NCBI GenBank assembly: GCA_017428285.1 | Contig: JAFRRE010000195.1 | Span: forward strand, 1 to 48,902 | DNA: 48,902 nucleotides | Source: Bacteroidales bacterium | GTDB lineage: Bacteria; Bacteroidota; Bacteroidia; Bacteroidales; F082 | Direction: 5' to 3' | Part shown: positions 14,745-23,976 of the stretch, in pieces | Layout: each line of letters starts with the position of its first letter | Position numbering within the stretch: position 1 is the first letter of the stretch | Position numbers and translations under genes: made by a program | Notes under the pieces: model-generated | The model's input: only the letters and a program-made list of their open reading frames with translations | Told to the model about the DNA's origin: nothing | Databases searched by the model: none

Positions 14745-17090
14745 TCAGTATTTGAAGTTGTACGAAATGGAAGGCACGGCGGAAAACAGATACATGTTCT
14801 TTGTCTCAATCCTGCCGTTTTTGCCTTGTTCGAAGGTGATGGCCCAAGTATTGTGACGGGCATACGCATTGTATACCGAGACATTGATTTCGTGCTGCCA
14901 ACGCCTATTGTCAAGCTTGCCCAACTTGCAGGTAAACGACAAGTCGAGGCGATGGTAATCAGGATAACGGCTCTCATTGCGTTTGCCATTATACACAGCA
15001 TAAGTCATGCCATTGAGCGTATATTGCCCATATGGGAAAGTCACGGGCTGTCCAGTATTGTAAATCCAATTGGCGGCCAAGGTAATGCGTGGGTTCAGTT
15101 CATAGCTACCCACGATAACGATGTTATGCGGGCGATCGTAAGGCGAACGGTATTCTTGCCCTTTACTGATTCCTTTGATGGTACGGAACGTGCGTGAATA
15201 GGTGTAGGAGACCCAACCTGTAAACTTACCTACGTTTTTCCTGACAAGGAATTCTGCGCCGTACGAGCGACCCTTACCAGCGCGCAATTCTCCGTCAATC
15301 AAAAGATAACCAAAAGTGATGGCATTGTCCCTAAAGTCAATGACATTCTTCATGTTCTTGTAATAAACCTCGACCGAGGTCTCAATGGCATCATTGTGGA
15401 AATTGCGGAAGTAGCCAAGGGCATATTGATCACACTTCTGAGGCTCGACATTAGGGCCTGTCGGGAACCACACGTCGAAAGGCAGTCCGCCCGTTGCCGA
15501 TGAAGCCACTTGGGCATATTGCACCGTACGTGAATAGGAAGCCTTGACCGATGAATGCTCATCCAGCTGATACATGGCGGCCACTCGAGGTTCGGGATTG
15601 ATGACGGTATTGAACACCTCACCCTTGCCGTAATGCAAAGTGTCAGTAACGAGATAAAGGGTCTTGTCAAAGACATACAGATCCTCCTCACCTATGTTTT
15701 GGAAACACGACAGCCTCATGCCAGCACGGAAAGTGAGACGTGGTACGGGTGTGTAATCATGGGTGAAATACAAGGCATGTTCCAAACCTTTGCGGGCCAC
15801 CGATTCCGACTGGTCTATTTGGAGGTATTGCGAAAGTGCACCACCTCTATCATCAATTTCGCCTTGCAGATAAGATTGTATACCCGTGGTCAGGCCAAAT
15901 TTCGAATTATGCTTGTCGTTCCAATGCATGGCGAAGTCATAATTTAGGCTGACCGCATCAGTACCTGCCTTGATCGCAAAGTCATAGGGGCTATAATTCA
16001 TGTCGATGCTATAACGGTACCTCGAGCCAATCAAAGAAAGATTGGAAACAAGACGGTCGGAAAAGATATGGCTCCAACGCAGGGTGGCACTGCTGTTTCC
16101 ATAGCCCAGACCTATCATTTGCTGCATGGAGAATTGATCATGGCCATTGTAGAAAGAAAGGAACAACCTATCGTTCTTGCCCAAGGTGTGCGTCACTTTG
16201 GCATTCACATCATAGAAATTGATCTTTGACTTGTCCAAGTCTTCACCCAGGAATGGTAGAATGAGTCCCGCATATGTCCTACGACCCGCCACCATTACCG
16301 AGGTCTTATAGTCAAACAAGGGGGATTCAAGCATTAAATGGCTCGTTACCAGCCCAATACCACCTTGCATTCCAAACCGTTTCGGCATCTCATCCTTCAC
16401 TGAAACGTCGAGTACAGAGGATAGACGGCCTCCGAAATAGGCAGGGATGTCACCCTTGTAAAGTGTCGCATCCTTCACCACATCGTTATTGAACACTGAG
16501 AAGAAACCAAGGAAATGCGAGGCATTGTATATTGGGGCGCCATCAAGAAGAATCAGGTTGTGATCGGTTGCCCCGCCACGCACACTAAAGCCTGACGAAC
16601 CTTCCGAGGCCGACTGCACTCCAGGCAGCAGGGTGATGGACTTGATGACATCCACCTCGCCCATCAAAGCCGGTATCTTCTTAATGGTAATCATGTCGAG
16701 GGTTTGTACGCTCATTGACATGGCAGTCACATTACGGTCCTTACGCTCACTAGTAACTTGCACCTCAGAAAGCTTCTCCGATTCAGGCTGCAATTTGACA
16801 TTGAGCGTAACAGGTTTGGCGCCAACGTTTACCTTTTTGTAAAGCGTGGTATAACCGATATAGGAAATGCGCAAAGAATGCTCTCCCAAAGGCAAATCCA
16901 ATTCATAATGCCCTTTTTCGTCAGTCGTGGTACCCAATTGCAACTTCTCCTCATAAATGGAAACTCCAATCAGGGCACCATTGTTCTCAGCGTCCTTGAC
17001 AACACCTGTAACTTGCCCTGTTTGTTGGGCAAACGAACTGAATACCAATATAAAAAGGCAAAAAAACGATAATAATAGTTTTCGATGCAT
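14745..17090 (-). CDS. TonB-dependent receptor with carboxypeptidase-regulatory-like N-domain
   Basis: 781 residues starting MHRKLLLSFFCLF. An upstream in-frame ATG (17135) would lie before the promoter, so it is rejected. Signal peptide to SSFAQQ, then a CarboxypepD_reg-like beta domain (~25-110, GVVKDAENNGALIGVSIY), a plug domain (GFSVRGGATDHNLILLDGAPIYN) and a 22-strand-type outer-membrane barrel ending in an aromatic residue (ISYNFKY), the usual barrel-assembly signal. It takes up a ligand across the outer membrane using TonB energy. The ligand is unknown. It heads an operon with two DUF4249 lipoproteins. There is no SusD partner and no FecR/sigma pair nearby, so it is not a typical Sus locus. 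Confidence 0.93.
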   Translation of the reverse strand: MHRKLLLSFFCLFILVFSSFAQQTGQVTGVVKDAENNGALIGVSIYEEKLQLGTTTDEKGHYELDLPLGEHSLRISYIGYTTLYKKVNVGAKPVTLNVKLQPESEKLSEVQVTSERKDRNVTAMSMSVQTLDMITIKKIPALMGEVDVIKSITLLPGVQSASEGSSGFSVRGGATDHNLILLDGAPIYNASHFLGFFSVFNNDVVKDATLYKGDIPAYFGGRLSSVLDVSVKDEMPKRFGMQGGIGLVTSHLMLESPLFDYKTSVMVAGRRTYAGLILPFLGEDLDKSKINFYDVNAKVTHTLGKNDRLFLSFYNGHDQFSMQQMIGLGYGNSSATLRWSHIFSDRLVSNLSLIGSRYRYSIDMNYSPYDFAIKAGTDAVSLNYDFAMHWNDKHNSKFGLTTGIQSYLQGEIDDRGGALSQYLQIDQSESVARKGLEHALYFTHDYTPVPRLTFRAGMRLSCFQNIGEEDLYVFDKTLYLVTDTLHYGKGEVFNTVINPEPRVAAMYQLDEHSSVKASYSRTVQYAQVASSATGGLPFDVWFPTGPNVEPQKCDQYALGYFRNFHNDAIETSVEVYYKNMKNVIDFRDNAITFGYLLIDGELRAGKGRSYGAEFLVRKNVGKFTGWVSYTYSRTFRTIKGISKGQEYRSPYDRPHNIVIVGSYELNPRITLAANWIYNTGQPVTFPYGQYTLNGMTYAVYNGKRNESRYPDYHRLDLSFTCKLGKLDNRRWQHEINVSVYNAYARHNTWAITFEQGKNGRIETKNMYLFSAVPSISYNFKY

Positions 17091-17113
17091 TTTAATCTCA
17101 ATGAAAATTTGTG

Positions 17114-17121
17114 CAAAGATA
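17114..17121 (-). promoter_or_regulatory. Promoter -7 element of the TonB receptor operon
   Basis: TATCTTTG on the minus strand, exact TAnnTTTG match, 23 bp before ATG 17090. This places the true start at 17090. Confidence 0.72.
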
Positions 17122-17131
17122 CAAAACAAAA

Positions 17132-17827
17132 TCAAAGTAACTTGTTTATTTCCAACAAATCGTACACCTCATAAGTACGTTTTCCCTCGACCTTGTCGTT
17201 TTTCGGATTGAACAAAACCTGATCCATCCCAACGGCACGGGCTCCATCAATATCAACGGCCATTTCATCGCCAATCATAAGGCTTTCTTCGACCTTAGCT
17301 TGGGCCTTTTTCAAAGCAAAGAGGAAAATCCCTGGATTGGGTTTCTTTACTCCGACTTCTTCCGAAACGATCAAGGTCTCAAAATAAGGCTCCAATCCTG
17401 AAGCACTCAATTTGGTATGCTGCACTTCTTGAAAACCATTGGTAATCAGATGCAAATGGTATTTTGGTTTCAAATAGTCCAATAATTCTTTCGATCCTGA
17501 GACTAATCGTACGATGCGCGGTGACCAATACATGTAATCCACACTAAGATGGTCAGCCAAGTCGGTATCATGAATGCCGTAATGCTCCAATGGCAACACA
17601 AAACGGGTACGGTTCAAATAGTCCTTAGTGATTTTATTCTCACGATAAAGTTCCCAAAGGTGCTCATTCAAAGGATGGTACACTTCATGAAACTCATGCG
17701 CATTAGGGATGCCTAGGTTTTGCAAATCATATTTCTCGTAGATACGCTCAAAAGCCACTTCAGCAGCAGCGTCAAAATCCCACAAGGTACGGTCTAGGTC
17801 AAAGAAGATATGCTTGTATTGTTTCAT
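17132..17827 (-). CDS. YjjG-family noncanonical pyrimidine nucleotidase (HAD superfamily)
   Basis: 231 residues starting MKQYKHIFFDLDRTLWDF. This ATG overlaps the stop of the upstream methyltransferase gene by 4 bp (ATGA), so the longer frame is rejected. HAD motifs: I, DLDRTLWDF (nucleophile and acid Asp); II, HLITNG; III, Lys in VGVKKPNPGIF; IV, GDEMAVDIDGA. The helical cap after motif I (FERIYEKY...LWELYRENKI) is of the YjjG/YfnB type. YjjG removes phosphate from nonstandard pyrimidine nucleotides and helps keep them out of DNA; substrate choice here is by homology. Translationally coupled to a TrmH-family methyltransferase gene. Confidence 0.88.
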   Translation of the reverse strand: MKQYKHIFFDLDRTLWDFDAAAEVAFERIYEKYDLQNLGIPNAHEFHEVYHPLNEHLWELYRENKITKDYLNRTRFVLPLEHYGIHDTDLADHLSVDYMYWSPRIVRLVSGSKELLDYLKPKYHLHLITNGFQEVQHTKLSASGLEPYFETLIVSEEVGVKKPNPGIFLFALKKAQAKVEESLMIGDEMAVDIDGARAVGMDQVLFNPKNDKVEGKRTYEVYDLLEINKLL

Positions 17828-18345
17828 CGTAACAGCATTTGTCGTTGCCACTCAAACAAAGCCACGGCAGCGGCATGACTAACATTGAGCGAACGGGTTG
17901 GACCTGGCACTGGAATGTAGACCACCATGTCACATTGACTAAGCAAATCCTCGCTGAGTCCATGGCTTTCGCTGCCAACGACAAAAGCCACATCCTCGGG
18001 AAGTCGTGTATCATAAATACTAGTAGCATTATCGGCAGTTTCGATAGCGACAATGGTCTTTCCTTCTGGAACAATTCTTCGCAAATTGCCCTCATCACTG
18101 AAATACCAACGGATGTTGTCGCGGCTGGAGGCAGCGGCGCGACGCACTTTGCCAAGGCGATGCTCATCTTCCTTGCCCAAAAAACAGACCTCGCTGGCAC
18201 CAATGTTGTCGGCCAATCGAATCAAAGCTCCAATGTTGTCAGGAGTCATCAAATGGTCGGCAACTAGCGTAGGATGCGGCGTTTTTTCATATATTGCCTC
18301 AGGAGTAAGCTTGCCAAACAAATCGTTGGATTTCAGGTATGCCAT
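17824..18345 (-). CDS. TrmH/SpoU-family RNA 2'-O-methyltransferase
   Basis: 173 residues forming one SPOUT (trefoil-knot) domain without the N-terminal substrate-binding domain. The three SpoU motifs are present: NIGALIRLADNIGASEV (motif 1, N and R conserved), FVVGSESHGLS (motif 2) and IPVPGPTRSLNVSHAAAVALFE (motif 3). It uses S-adenosylmethionine to methylate a ribose 2'-OH in tRNA or rRNA; the exact nucleotide cannot be read from sequence. Its stop overlaps the YjjG-like gene, and it starts 12 bp after the upstream C25 protease gene on the same strand, so all three may be cotranscribed. Confidence 0.9.
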   Translation of the reverse strand: MAYLKSNDLFGKLTPEAIYEKTPHPTLVADHLMTPDNIGALIRLADNIGASEVCFLGKEDEHRLGKVRRAAASSRDNIRWYFSDEGNLRRIVPEGKTIVAIETADNATSIYDTRLPEDVAFVVGSESHGLSEDLLSQCDMVVYIPVPGPTRSLNVSHAAAVALFEWQRQMLLR

Positions 18346-18357
18346 GGCCTGTAAGCT

Positions 18358-21300
18358 TTATTGAACGATAATCTTTTTCGTATAAGTCTCTGCTTCCGTG
18401 GCGATGAGAAGGATATACACGCCTTGGGATAGGGTATGACAGTCCATCTGGATGTCTCCTGAACTTTCACCTTCCCAGATGGGCTGTCCGATACTATTAA
18501 AGAGCCTATAGCTGAACGGTTCTTCATAGCTAATGTTCAAATAGCTACGAACAGGATTGGGAAAGACGCGCAGCGTATTCTCGACGCTGTCGACCCCGAG
18601 GACGGTAATCTCCACTGTGGAAAAAGCCGGAATGGATTGCAGCCCTTCACTGTTGATGGCCGTAACACTATAGGTGTACGTGCCCAAATTGAGCCACTCC
18701 ATAAGCGTCGTTTCGTGTTGCAGGGCGATTGGAGTCCCGTTGCGCCTAATGAGGTAGTCATCCGTTGGGTTTTGCGCTTCCCAAGTCAATGTTACCTTAT
18801 TTTCAACGACTTGGGTTTCCATTTCAAGCACAGGCAAGAAGGTGAAGGTATAGGCTGACGGGAATTGCACATCATCAATCCAACAACAGTCATCACCATA
18901 ACTGCCACTGCCATTTTTCATGTAAATCCATCTGAATCTGCGTCTTCCAGCGTTCACTGGGAAAGACACGCGACTCCAATCCGCCTCGCCCGACCAAATT
19001 CCTTCAGTCTCATTGTCAATATAGAAAGTCAGTTTGTCTCTGTCACCTTCGGTACAGGTCTTTAGGAAGAAACTGATTTCGCCATCTTCGATGACATCCA
19101 TCTCGACTTGAAGCGTGGTGAGATTGCCGTTGCCAATGACTCCCGTGCGTGCACTATAGGTTCCTGAATTGGCAGTGCCATTGTCGATATACCAAAGTGC
19201 ACTGCCAAGTGTTTCCCACTCAAAAGCGCTGAAATCACCTGTCTCGAAGGTCTCTTTGATGGGGCCGATGTTAAGAAACTTGGTGCCATTGTACGAATAT
19301 GGTGCAGCGTCCATAGAATAATACACCTCAAAGTTTGATCCGTTGGGAACACTCGAGGAACTGCTAAACGAAGCCGTCACAATCGCAGCTTCTCCCGCCA
19401 AAATCTCTCCCACATTGTGCATGATCGGGTTGAAAACCAAGTCGGAAGAACAACTATACAACTCGATCTTAACATTAGAGATATCTGAAGAGCCTACGTT
19501 TTTGATTCCAACCACCAAGTTCCCGACTTCGCCAGGATAGGTCGTATTCAGGGGCCTAAACTCGGAAATGACAAGAGTGGGTGCATGCAAAGTCATCCGA
19601 AAATGACTGGTCCAGGTGTCGGTGCCATCAGTGCAGGTAAGGACAAATTCGGCCTGACTGCCATCCGGGATCACATCGTTGACAGCTATTTCAAAAGCAT
19701 TAGCAATGGTATATTGCTCCAAAGAGGCGACATTGGGAATGTTGGCGGTGCCATGCGTGACTTCCAAAAAGGGAGAATCTGTACTAAGCGAAACCTGCAC
19801 ATTTGAAGCTGTTTCGCTTCCTATGTTTCTGATAGTCACATTGACACCAACAACATCACCATAATCAGCCTGACCGTTTTCATCGTTGATAGAGTAACTG
19901 TTGTAGGTAAGATAAGCGCCACTGGAAGGAATGACTGCGATGTCGCGAACTTCTGTGACTTTGTTGTAACTGGTAACCACAAGTTGCAAATTGCCAACTT
20001 CGGTTGGACTGACAAAAGTAAGCACCCCTTCGCCGCCGACAATGGGAGTACTGGCAAGGATTTCGCCATCATTGGAAAGGGTAGCTATGGCGTAATCCGC
20101 ATCCACGGTGAGGTTGAGTTCGGTCTGCCCGAGGAAAACGACCTCTGGTTGACAATTGACATTAAGTTCATTGGGAGCCTCAGTGCGCAGCAGTAAGCTT
20201 GGGTCACCAAAGAGAATCCAAGTATTATGGGTCTTGCCTTGGTCTGAAGGGTGCATGTCGAGGATTCTCATATTGCCATTGAGTGAGGCACCGCCAAAGG
20301 TATGGTGGAACTGGTCGGCGGAACGCCATTCACAAAGGATGTCCACCATCTCATCTTGGCCCGTCATCGGCGGCTGCCAGGGTTGGGAGGTCCAACTGAA
20401 CATGCCACCAATGGCACCTGTAGGTGCGCCCGTCACATTGTTGGTGGCTCGCAACCATGCCTCAGCAAAACAATTCACATCAAACTGGCCGTTGTAACAG
20501 GCCGTTGACCAGATGAAAGGCAATTTGTAGTCGTTGGTCAGGGCGTTCACGTGATAGTTGTTATAGCTACCCACATACCAACCTGTTGTAGAGCCATGGT
20601 TGCAATAGTTGCAGATTCCTGCACCTTCATTGAAGTTTTGGCTCAACATAGACGCATTGGTGCCCGCGCCTACGCCATGATAATGCTGAGAAACCTCAGT
20701 GTAGGTGTAATGCATCAAGGTGTCGCGGATGTAGTCAATATGCTGATAGTCAGATTCTCCTCCATTGTGACCGCTGCCTGCTCCTTCTGTTGAGCCTATG
20801 CCTATTCCTTTGCCCAACCAATCGGCATCAGCGGCGATGTCACGCTCATAGTATATCACTTTAGCCACTTGATTTTGCACATGAGCCACATTCTCCGCTG
20901 AAAAACGGCCTACAAAAACCTCGGGATAATCATCGTTGCCTTCCAATTGTCCGAACCAAATATCCGATGCGCCGTCGCTCATAGCTCTTGGGGTTATTTG
21001 TTCATAGTCTCCCACAAGAAGCACATAGCAAAGATTCTCATTGGGATCGTTGTAATGGCTAAGAATGAACGACTTGATTTGGTCTGTATTGTTGCCACCG
21101 ATGTCGGAAAGGTTGACCAAGGTCGTTGGGCGACCCGACTCGTTTTTCCAAGCCACGAATGGCCGCATGGCATCAAGAAACTCGGGAGGACAAATGACCA
21201 ACATTTCACCCTCATCGGGGATAAAGTTGTATTTTGCCGCCCGCTCCCGATAGTTGACGAAACGGTGCTGGTACATGGCATTGGTTTCAGCTGTCATTCC

Positions 21301-21933
21301 CCTTTGGTTTGACTTGCGACTCATTTTAGGATTGCTGCCGTTTTCGCCCGTTTTACGCATCTCAAGAGTCAATTGGGTGTAGACTCTTAGGGTTCTCGTA
21401 ATAGGATTATAGGCAAAAGGATAGACCAGAATATTCTGTCCACGGAAGTCACGAAGGATATACGGTTGGTCTAATTTTGCCTGTAAACCTGGGAAGAAGC
21501 GGTTCTGGGCATAGGCATCGCCATAGCGGAACGGCACATCATCGGGATTGATCTCGCGGCTGAAGTTGCCTTTGGATGGCGCGACCTCGATGCCTTCAAA
21601 ATTTTGGTATTTGGCCTCCTTGACCTGTACTTCCATCGCGGCCAAGTTGTCAATGAGCACGGGAATGGCATACAATGGAAGGTCGGGTGAGCCTTCCTCG
21701 AGCATGGAGACCATCTTAGGCACTTTGATGATGTATTGCAAACCCTTTGGCGTGTTGACTTCTTCCTTAAAGAAGCCGCCCAAAGTGAAGCTCAGTTCCG
21801 TCTTTTGCTCCGTGTCGGACATCAGTTTGACTTTGGGAGCGGTAGGGCTTTGTTGGAGACAACCCACCCATTCCTGTGCAATCAGGTTGATTGATGCCAA
21901 ACAGATGATAAGAAACAACAATCCTTTTTTCAT
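18358..21933 (-). CDS. Gingipain-family C25 protease, Arg-gingipain (Rgp)-like, with jelly-roll adhesin domain
   Basis: 1191 residues from MKKGLLFLIICLASINLIAQ. An upstream frame extension is rejected because it runs back past the promoter. Signal peptide, propeptide (PSKGNFSREINPDDVP, RDFRGQNILVYPFAYNP), catalytic domain with H446 (NHGSTTGW) and C479 (TACYNGQF). D395 (NGGESDY) aligns with the Arg-specificity residue D163 of RgpB. Then comes an Ig-like domain, two CARDB-like segments, and a cleaved-adhesin/MAM-type jelly-roll domain (~940-1065, from KETFETGDFSAFEW to CCWIDDVQF) like gingipain haemagglutinin domains. Fn3 and a T9SS type A domain (RVFPNPVRSY to TKKIIVQ) finish it. Its N-terminal half is close to the 9394-12849 protease, but the C-terminal half is different. 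Confidence 0.92.
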   Translation of the reverse strand: MKKGLLFLIICLASINLIAQEWVGCLQQSPTAPKVKLMSDTEQKTELSFTLGGFFKEEVNTPKGLQYIIKVPKMVSMLEEGSPDLPLYAIPVLIDNLAAMEVQVKEAKYQNFEGIEVAPSKGNFSREINPDDVPFRYGDAYAQNRFFPGLQAKLDQPYILRDFRGQNILVYPFAYNPITRTLRVYTQLTLEMRKTGENGSNPKMSRKSNQRGMTAETNAMYQHRFVNYRERAAKYNFIPDEGEMLVICPPEFLDAMRPFVAWKNESGRPTTLVNLSDIGGNNTDQIKSFILSHYNDPNENLCYVLLVGDYEQITPRAMSDGASDIWFGQLEGNDDYPEVFVGRFSAENVAHVQNQVAKVIYYERDIAADADWLGKGIGIGSTEGAGSGHNGGESDYQHIDYIRDTLMHYTYTEVSQHYHGVGAGTNASMLSQNFNEGAGICNYCNHGSTTGWYVGSYNNYHVNALTNDYKLPFIWSTACYNGQFDVNCFAEAWLRATNNVTGAPTGAIGGMFSWTSQPWQPPMTGQDEMVDILCEWRSADQFHHTFGGASLNGNMRILDMHPSDQGKTHNTWILFGDPSLLLRTEAPNELNVNCQPEVVFLGQTELNLTVDADYAIATLSNDGEILASTPIVGGEGVLTFVSPTEVGNLQLVVTSYNKVTEVRDIAVIPSSGAYLTYNSYSINDENGQADYGDVVGVNVTIRNIGSETASNVQVSLSTDSPFLEVTHGTANIPNVASLEQYTIANAFEIAVNDVIPDGSQAEFVLTCTDGTDTWTSHFRMTLHAPTLVISEFRPLNTTYPGEVGNLVVGIKNVGSSDISNVKIELYSCSSDLVFNPIMHNVGEILAGEAAIVTASFSSSSSVPNGSNFEVYYSMDAAPYSYNGTKFLNIGPIKETFETGDFSAFEWETLGSALWYIDNGTANSGTYSARTGVIGNGNLTTLQVEMDVIEDGEISFFLKTCTEGDRDKLTFYIDNETEGIWSGEADWSRVSFPVNAGRRRFRWIYMKNGSGSYGDDCCWIDDVQFPSAYTFTFLPVLEMETQVVENKVTLTWEAQNPTDDYLIRRNGTPIALQHETTLMEWLNLGTYTYSVTAINSEGLQSIPAFSTVEITVLGVDSVENTLRVFPNPVRSYLNISYEEPFSYRLFNSIGQPIWEGESSGDIQMDCHTLSQGVYILLIATEAETYTKKIIVQ

Positions 21934-21974
21934 TTCTCGAATGTATTTAACTTCGTTGAATCTATGATTTGGCG

Positions 21975-21982
21975 CAAAAATA
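21975..21982 (-). promoter_or_regulatory. Promoter -7 element of the second Rgp-like protease gene
   Basis: TATTTTTG on the minus strand, identical to the -7 element of the other Rgp-like gene, 41 bp before ATG 21933. It supports the shorter start. Confidence 0.65.
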
Positions 21983-22025
21983 AGACTTTTTTGTCGTCCG
22001 AACGCACCTGGAAGAAATAATTGAT

Positions 22026-22066
22026 GCAAAAAAAACAACAAACGGACTCCCCAAAAGGAAGCCCGT
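22026..22066 (-). terminator. Intrinsic terminator of the dcw cluster after ftsZ
   Basis: On the minus strand ACGGGCTTCC (22066-22057) pairs with GGGGAGTCCGT (22052-22042) with G-U pairs around TTTT. It is followed by TTGTT and a run of eight T. It separates ftsZ from the next protease gene. Confidence 0.75.
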
Positions 22067-22111
22067 CTGCCTCGTCGGATTTCAAATAGTCTGTGACGAT
22101 ACGTTCAAGGA

Positions 22112-23956
22112 TTAGTCCACGTTCTTATGGAGATAGGAGTTCTCTCCGCTAATGCCGTTTTGGGAAGCCGAATAATCCGACAACTCCTCATCGGCTTGGT
22201 TGATTTCCACATTGCGGCGTAAATAAGCGGGTTGGTTTTCCAGTTCCTCCAATCCCCTTGCCGTCCTGAAGTTCATGCTCAAGGCGCGCAAACGCTGCTT
22301 CTTCAGCTGTTCCTTCGGGTCGGCTTGCTTGGCTTTCTTCGCCTCCAACACGGCGATTTCCTGCTCGGCTTTGGCTTGAACCTCTTCCTGGGTGATGATG
22401 CGCGAGGTGATTTCGAAACCGTCATCATCGTTAGTGCCGCTTGAGCGGAAGGGATTGTCGAACACCCTCACCACGGGTTTTTCTTCTTCATAATGGACCG
22501 TGCGAGGTGTTTCTTGAACAGGAGCTGGTGTTGGTTCAATGGTAGGCTCGAAGAGCGGTGTGTCATCATCGGGTTGGTTGTCTTCAACGGTTGGGGTCGG
22601 CGTTTCGACAGGCTCAACGACCTTTGGCTCGATAGGCTTTATAGTATTGGTCGGCCCTTCGACAGGCTCAGGGACCTCGGTAACTGGAGTGAACAAGGAA
22701 TGGACTGTCTTTTCTTCATGTTTTTCAATGGGCTGTTCTTCCTTCGGGAACACCTTCTCAACCTCAGTAGCCGCAACCGAGCCCACAGCCAGATTTGCCG
22801 GCTGAGCAGATCCTTCGACCTTTCGGCTCTGCTCAGGAGCCTCAGGGGTCTCAGTTGTTTCGCCTTTCACCTTCCCACTCAAGTCGTAAACCTTCTTCGG
22901 TTGGACAGGGTTGACAGAGTTGACAGGGTTCTGCTTTTCGGCGAGCACGGCACTGTAAGGCTTGGCATCGTGGTTGAAACCCGTGGCAATCAAGGTGACG
23001 CTGAGAGCCTCGCCGAGGCTTTCGTCGGTGCCGTTGCCCCAAATGACATCGGAATTATTGCCGCAGGCATTCTGAGCGATTTCGAGGATCTCATCCACTT
23101 CATCGAGCGATACCTCGTTAGTACCTGAAGTGATATAGAGCAGGATGTTTTTCGCGCCTTCAATGTTCGAATCGTTGAGCAGTGGCGAATGAATGGCATC
23201 TTTGATGGCTTTCTCGGCGCGGTTCTCGCCTTCGGCAACTCCCGAACCCATAATGGCTTTGCCGCTGTCTTTCATGACAGTCTTCACATCCTCGAAGTCG
23301 ACGTTGACATAGCCAGGCACGGTGATGATTTCAGCGATGCCTCGTGCAGCCGTAGCCAACACGTCATCAGCCTTCTTGAAAGCCTCGGAGAGCTTCATAT
23401 TGCCATATTGGTCGCGTAGTTTGTCGGTGCTGATGAGGATGAGCGTGTCGACACATTTCTTCAGCTCATCGATACCCGCCAAGGCTTGCAGCTTGCGGCG
23501 ACGACCTTCGCGTTCCATAGGCATGGTGACAATGCCCACGGTAAGGATGCCTTTATCCTTGGCCATCTTGGCCACGACAGGAGCAGCACCAGTGCCCGTA
23601 CCACCACCCATACCAGCAGTGACAAACAGCATCTTGGTGTCATCATCCATCAGGGCTTCCAGCTCGTCACGGCTCATCTCTGCGGCTTCACGTCCGATGT
23701 TGGGATCGTTGCCGGCGCCCAACTCACGCTTGCCAAGGTGAACGGTAGTCTTCACACGGCTCTTCAACAAGGCTTGATGGTCGGTATTGCAAAGTACGAA
23801 GTCAACGCCTTGGATGCCTTCCTCCATCATGTGGTTAACAGCATTGCCACCGCCGCCACCGACACCGATGACCTTGATATAGTTGGGTTTCTCCACGTCA
23901 ACGGGCTTGAACAACTCGTTTTGGGCGTTTGGGTTAGTTATGTAGTCTTCTGCCAT
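22112..23956 (-). CDS. ftsZ: Cell division protein FtsZ with long repeat-bearing linker
   Basis: 614 residues, longer than E. coli FtsZ (383). The tubulin-like GTPase core spans ~25-335: VGGGGGNAVNHM, the signature GGGTGTG at 117-123, and synergy-loop residues in the NSDVIWG region. It polymerises into the Z ring at midcell. A long disordered linker (~336-560) follows, rich in Pro, Glu, Thr and Val. The conserved C-terminal peptide is NQPAYLRRNV (~575-583), the FtsA-docking site, with ~30 extra residues beyond it. Four linker segments are translations of repeated DNA: NPVNSVNPV (343-351), PEAPEQSRKVEGS (371-383), VPEPVEGP (428-435) and VVEPVETP (446-453). It is the last gene of the dcw cluster, 20 bp after ftsA. 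Confidence 0.97.
   Translation of the reverse strand: MAEDYITNPNAQNELFKPVDVEKPNYIKVIGVGGGGGNAVNHMMEEGIQGVDFVLCNTDHQALLKSRVKTTVHLGKRELGAGNDPNIGREAAEMSRDELEALMDDDTKMLFVTAGMGGGTGTGAAPVVAKMAKDKGILTVGIVTMPMEREGRRRKLQALAGIDELKKCVDTLILISTDKLRDQYGNMKLSEAFKKADDVLATAARGIAEIITVPGYVNVDFEDVKTVMKDSGKAIMGSGVAEGENRAEKAIKDAIHSPLLNDSNIEGAKNILLYITSGTNEVSLDEVDEILEIAQNACGNNSDVIWGNGTDESLGEALSVTLIATGFNHDAKPYSAVLAEKQNPVNSVNPVQPKKVYDLSGKVKGETTETPEAPEQSRKVEGSAQPANLAVGSVAATEVEKVFPKEEQPIEKHEEKTVHSLFTPVTEVPEPVEGPTNTIKPIEPKVVEPVETPTPTVEDNQPDDDTPLFEPTIEPTPAPVQETPRTVHYEEEKPVVRVFDNPFRSSGTNDDDGFEITSRIITQEEVQAKAEQEIAVLEAKKAKQADPKEQLKKQRLRALSMNFRTARGLEELENQPAYLRRNVEINQADEELSDYSASQNGISGENSYLHKNVD
22601..22621. repeat. REP-like unit inside ftsZ (copy encoding VVEPVETP)
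   Basis: CGTTTCGACAGGCTCAACGAC: 17 of 21 positions match the copy at 22655-22675, sharing the 13-mer core TTCGACAGGCTCA. In frame in the linker. Confidence 0.75.
22655..22675. repeat. REP-like unit inside ftsZ (copy encoding VPEPVEGP)
   Basis: CCCTTCGACAGGCTCAGGGAC, palindromic at its ends (CCCT...AGGG). The translated PEPVEG is a hallmark of this widespread repeat when it enters coding DNA. The murG-murC gap holds a diverged double unit. Confidence 0.8.
22802..22836. repeat. REP-like palindrome inside ftsZ (encoding PEQSRKVEGS)
   Basis: CTGAGCAGA (22802-22810) and TCTGCTCAG (22828-22836) are perfect inverted arms around CCTTCGACCTTTCGG. It belongs to the CTTCGAC...GCTCAGG family and stays in frame. 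Confidence 0.7.
22901..22930. repeat. Three 9-bp tandem repeats in the ftsZ linker
   Basis: TTGGACAGG-GTTGACAGA-GTTGACAGG: three copies of a 9-bp unit, encoding NPVNSVNPV on the minus strand. Confidence 0.75.
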
Positions 23957-23976
23957 AGTGCTGTAGTTTTGATGGG

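Noticed and set aside
18358..22041. Longer start for the second Rgp-like protease at 22041
   Set aside because: It would lie upstream of the TATTTTTG promoter, and the signal peptide begins at 21933.
22901..22930. CRISPR-like short tandem repeat
   Set aside because: Units are 9 bp, contiguous and in frame in ftsZ; no spacers or cas genes.
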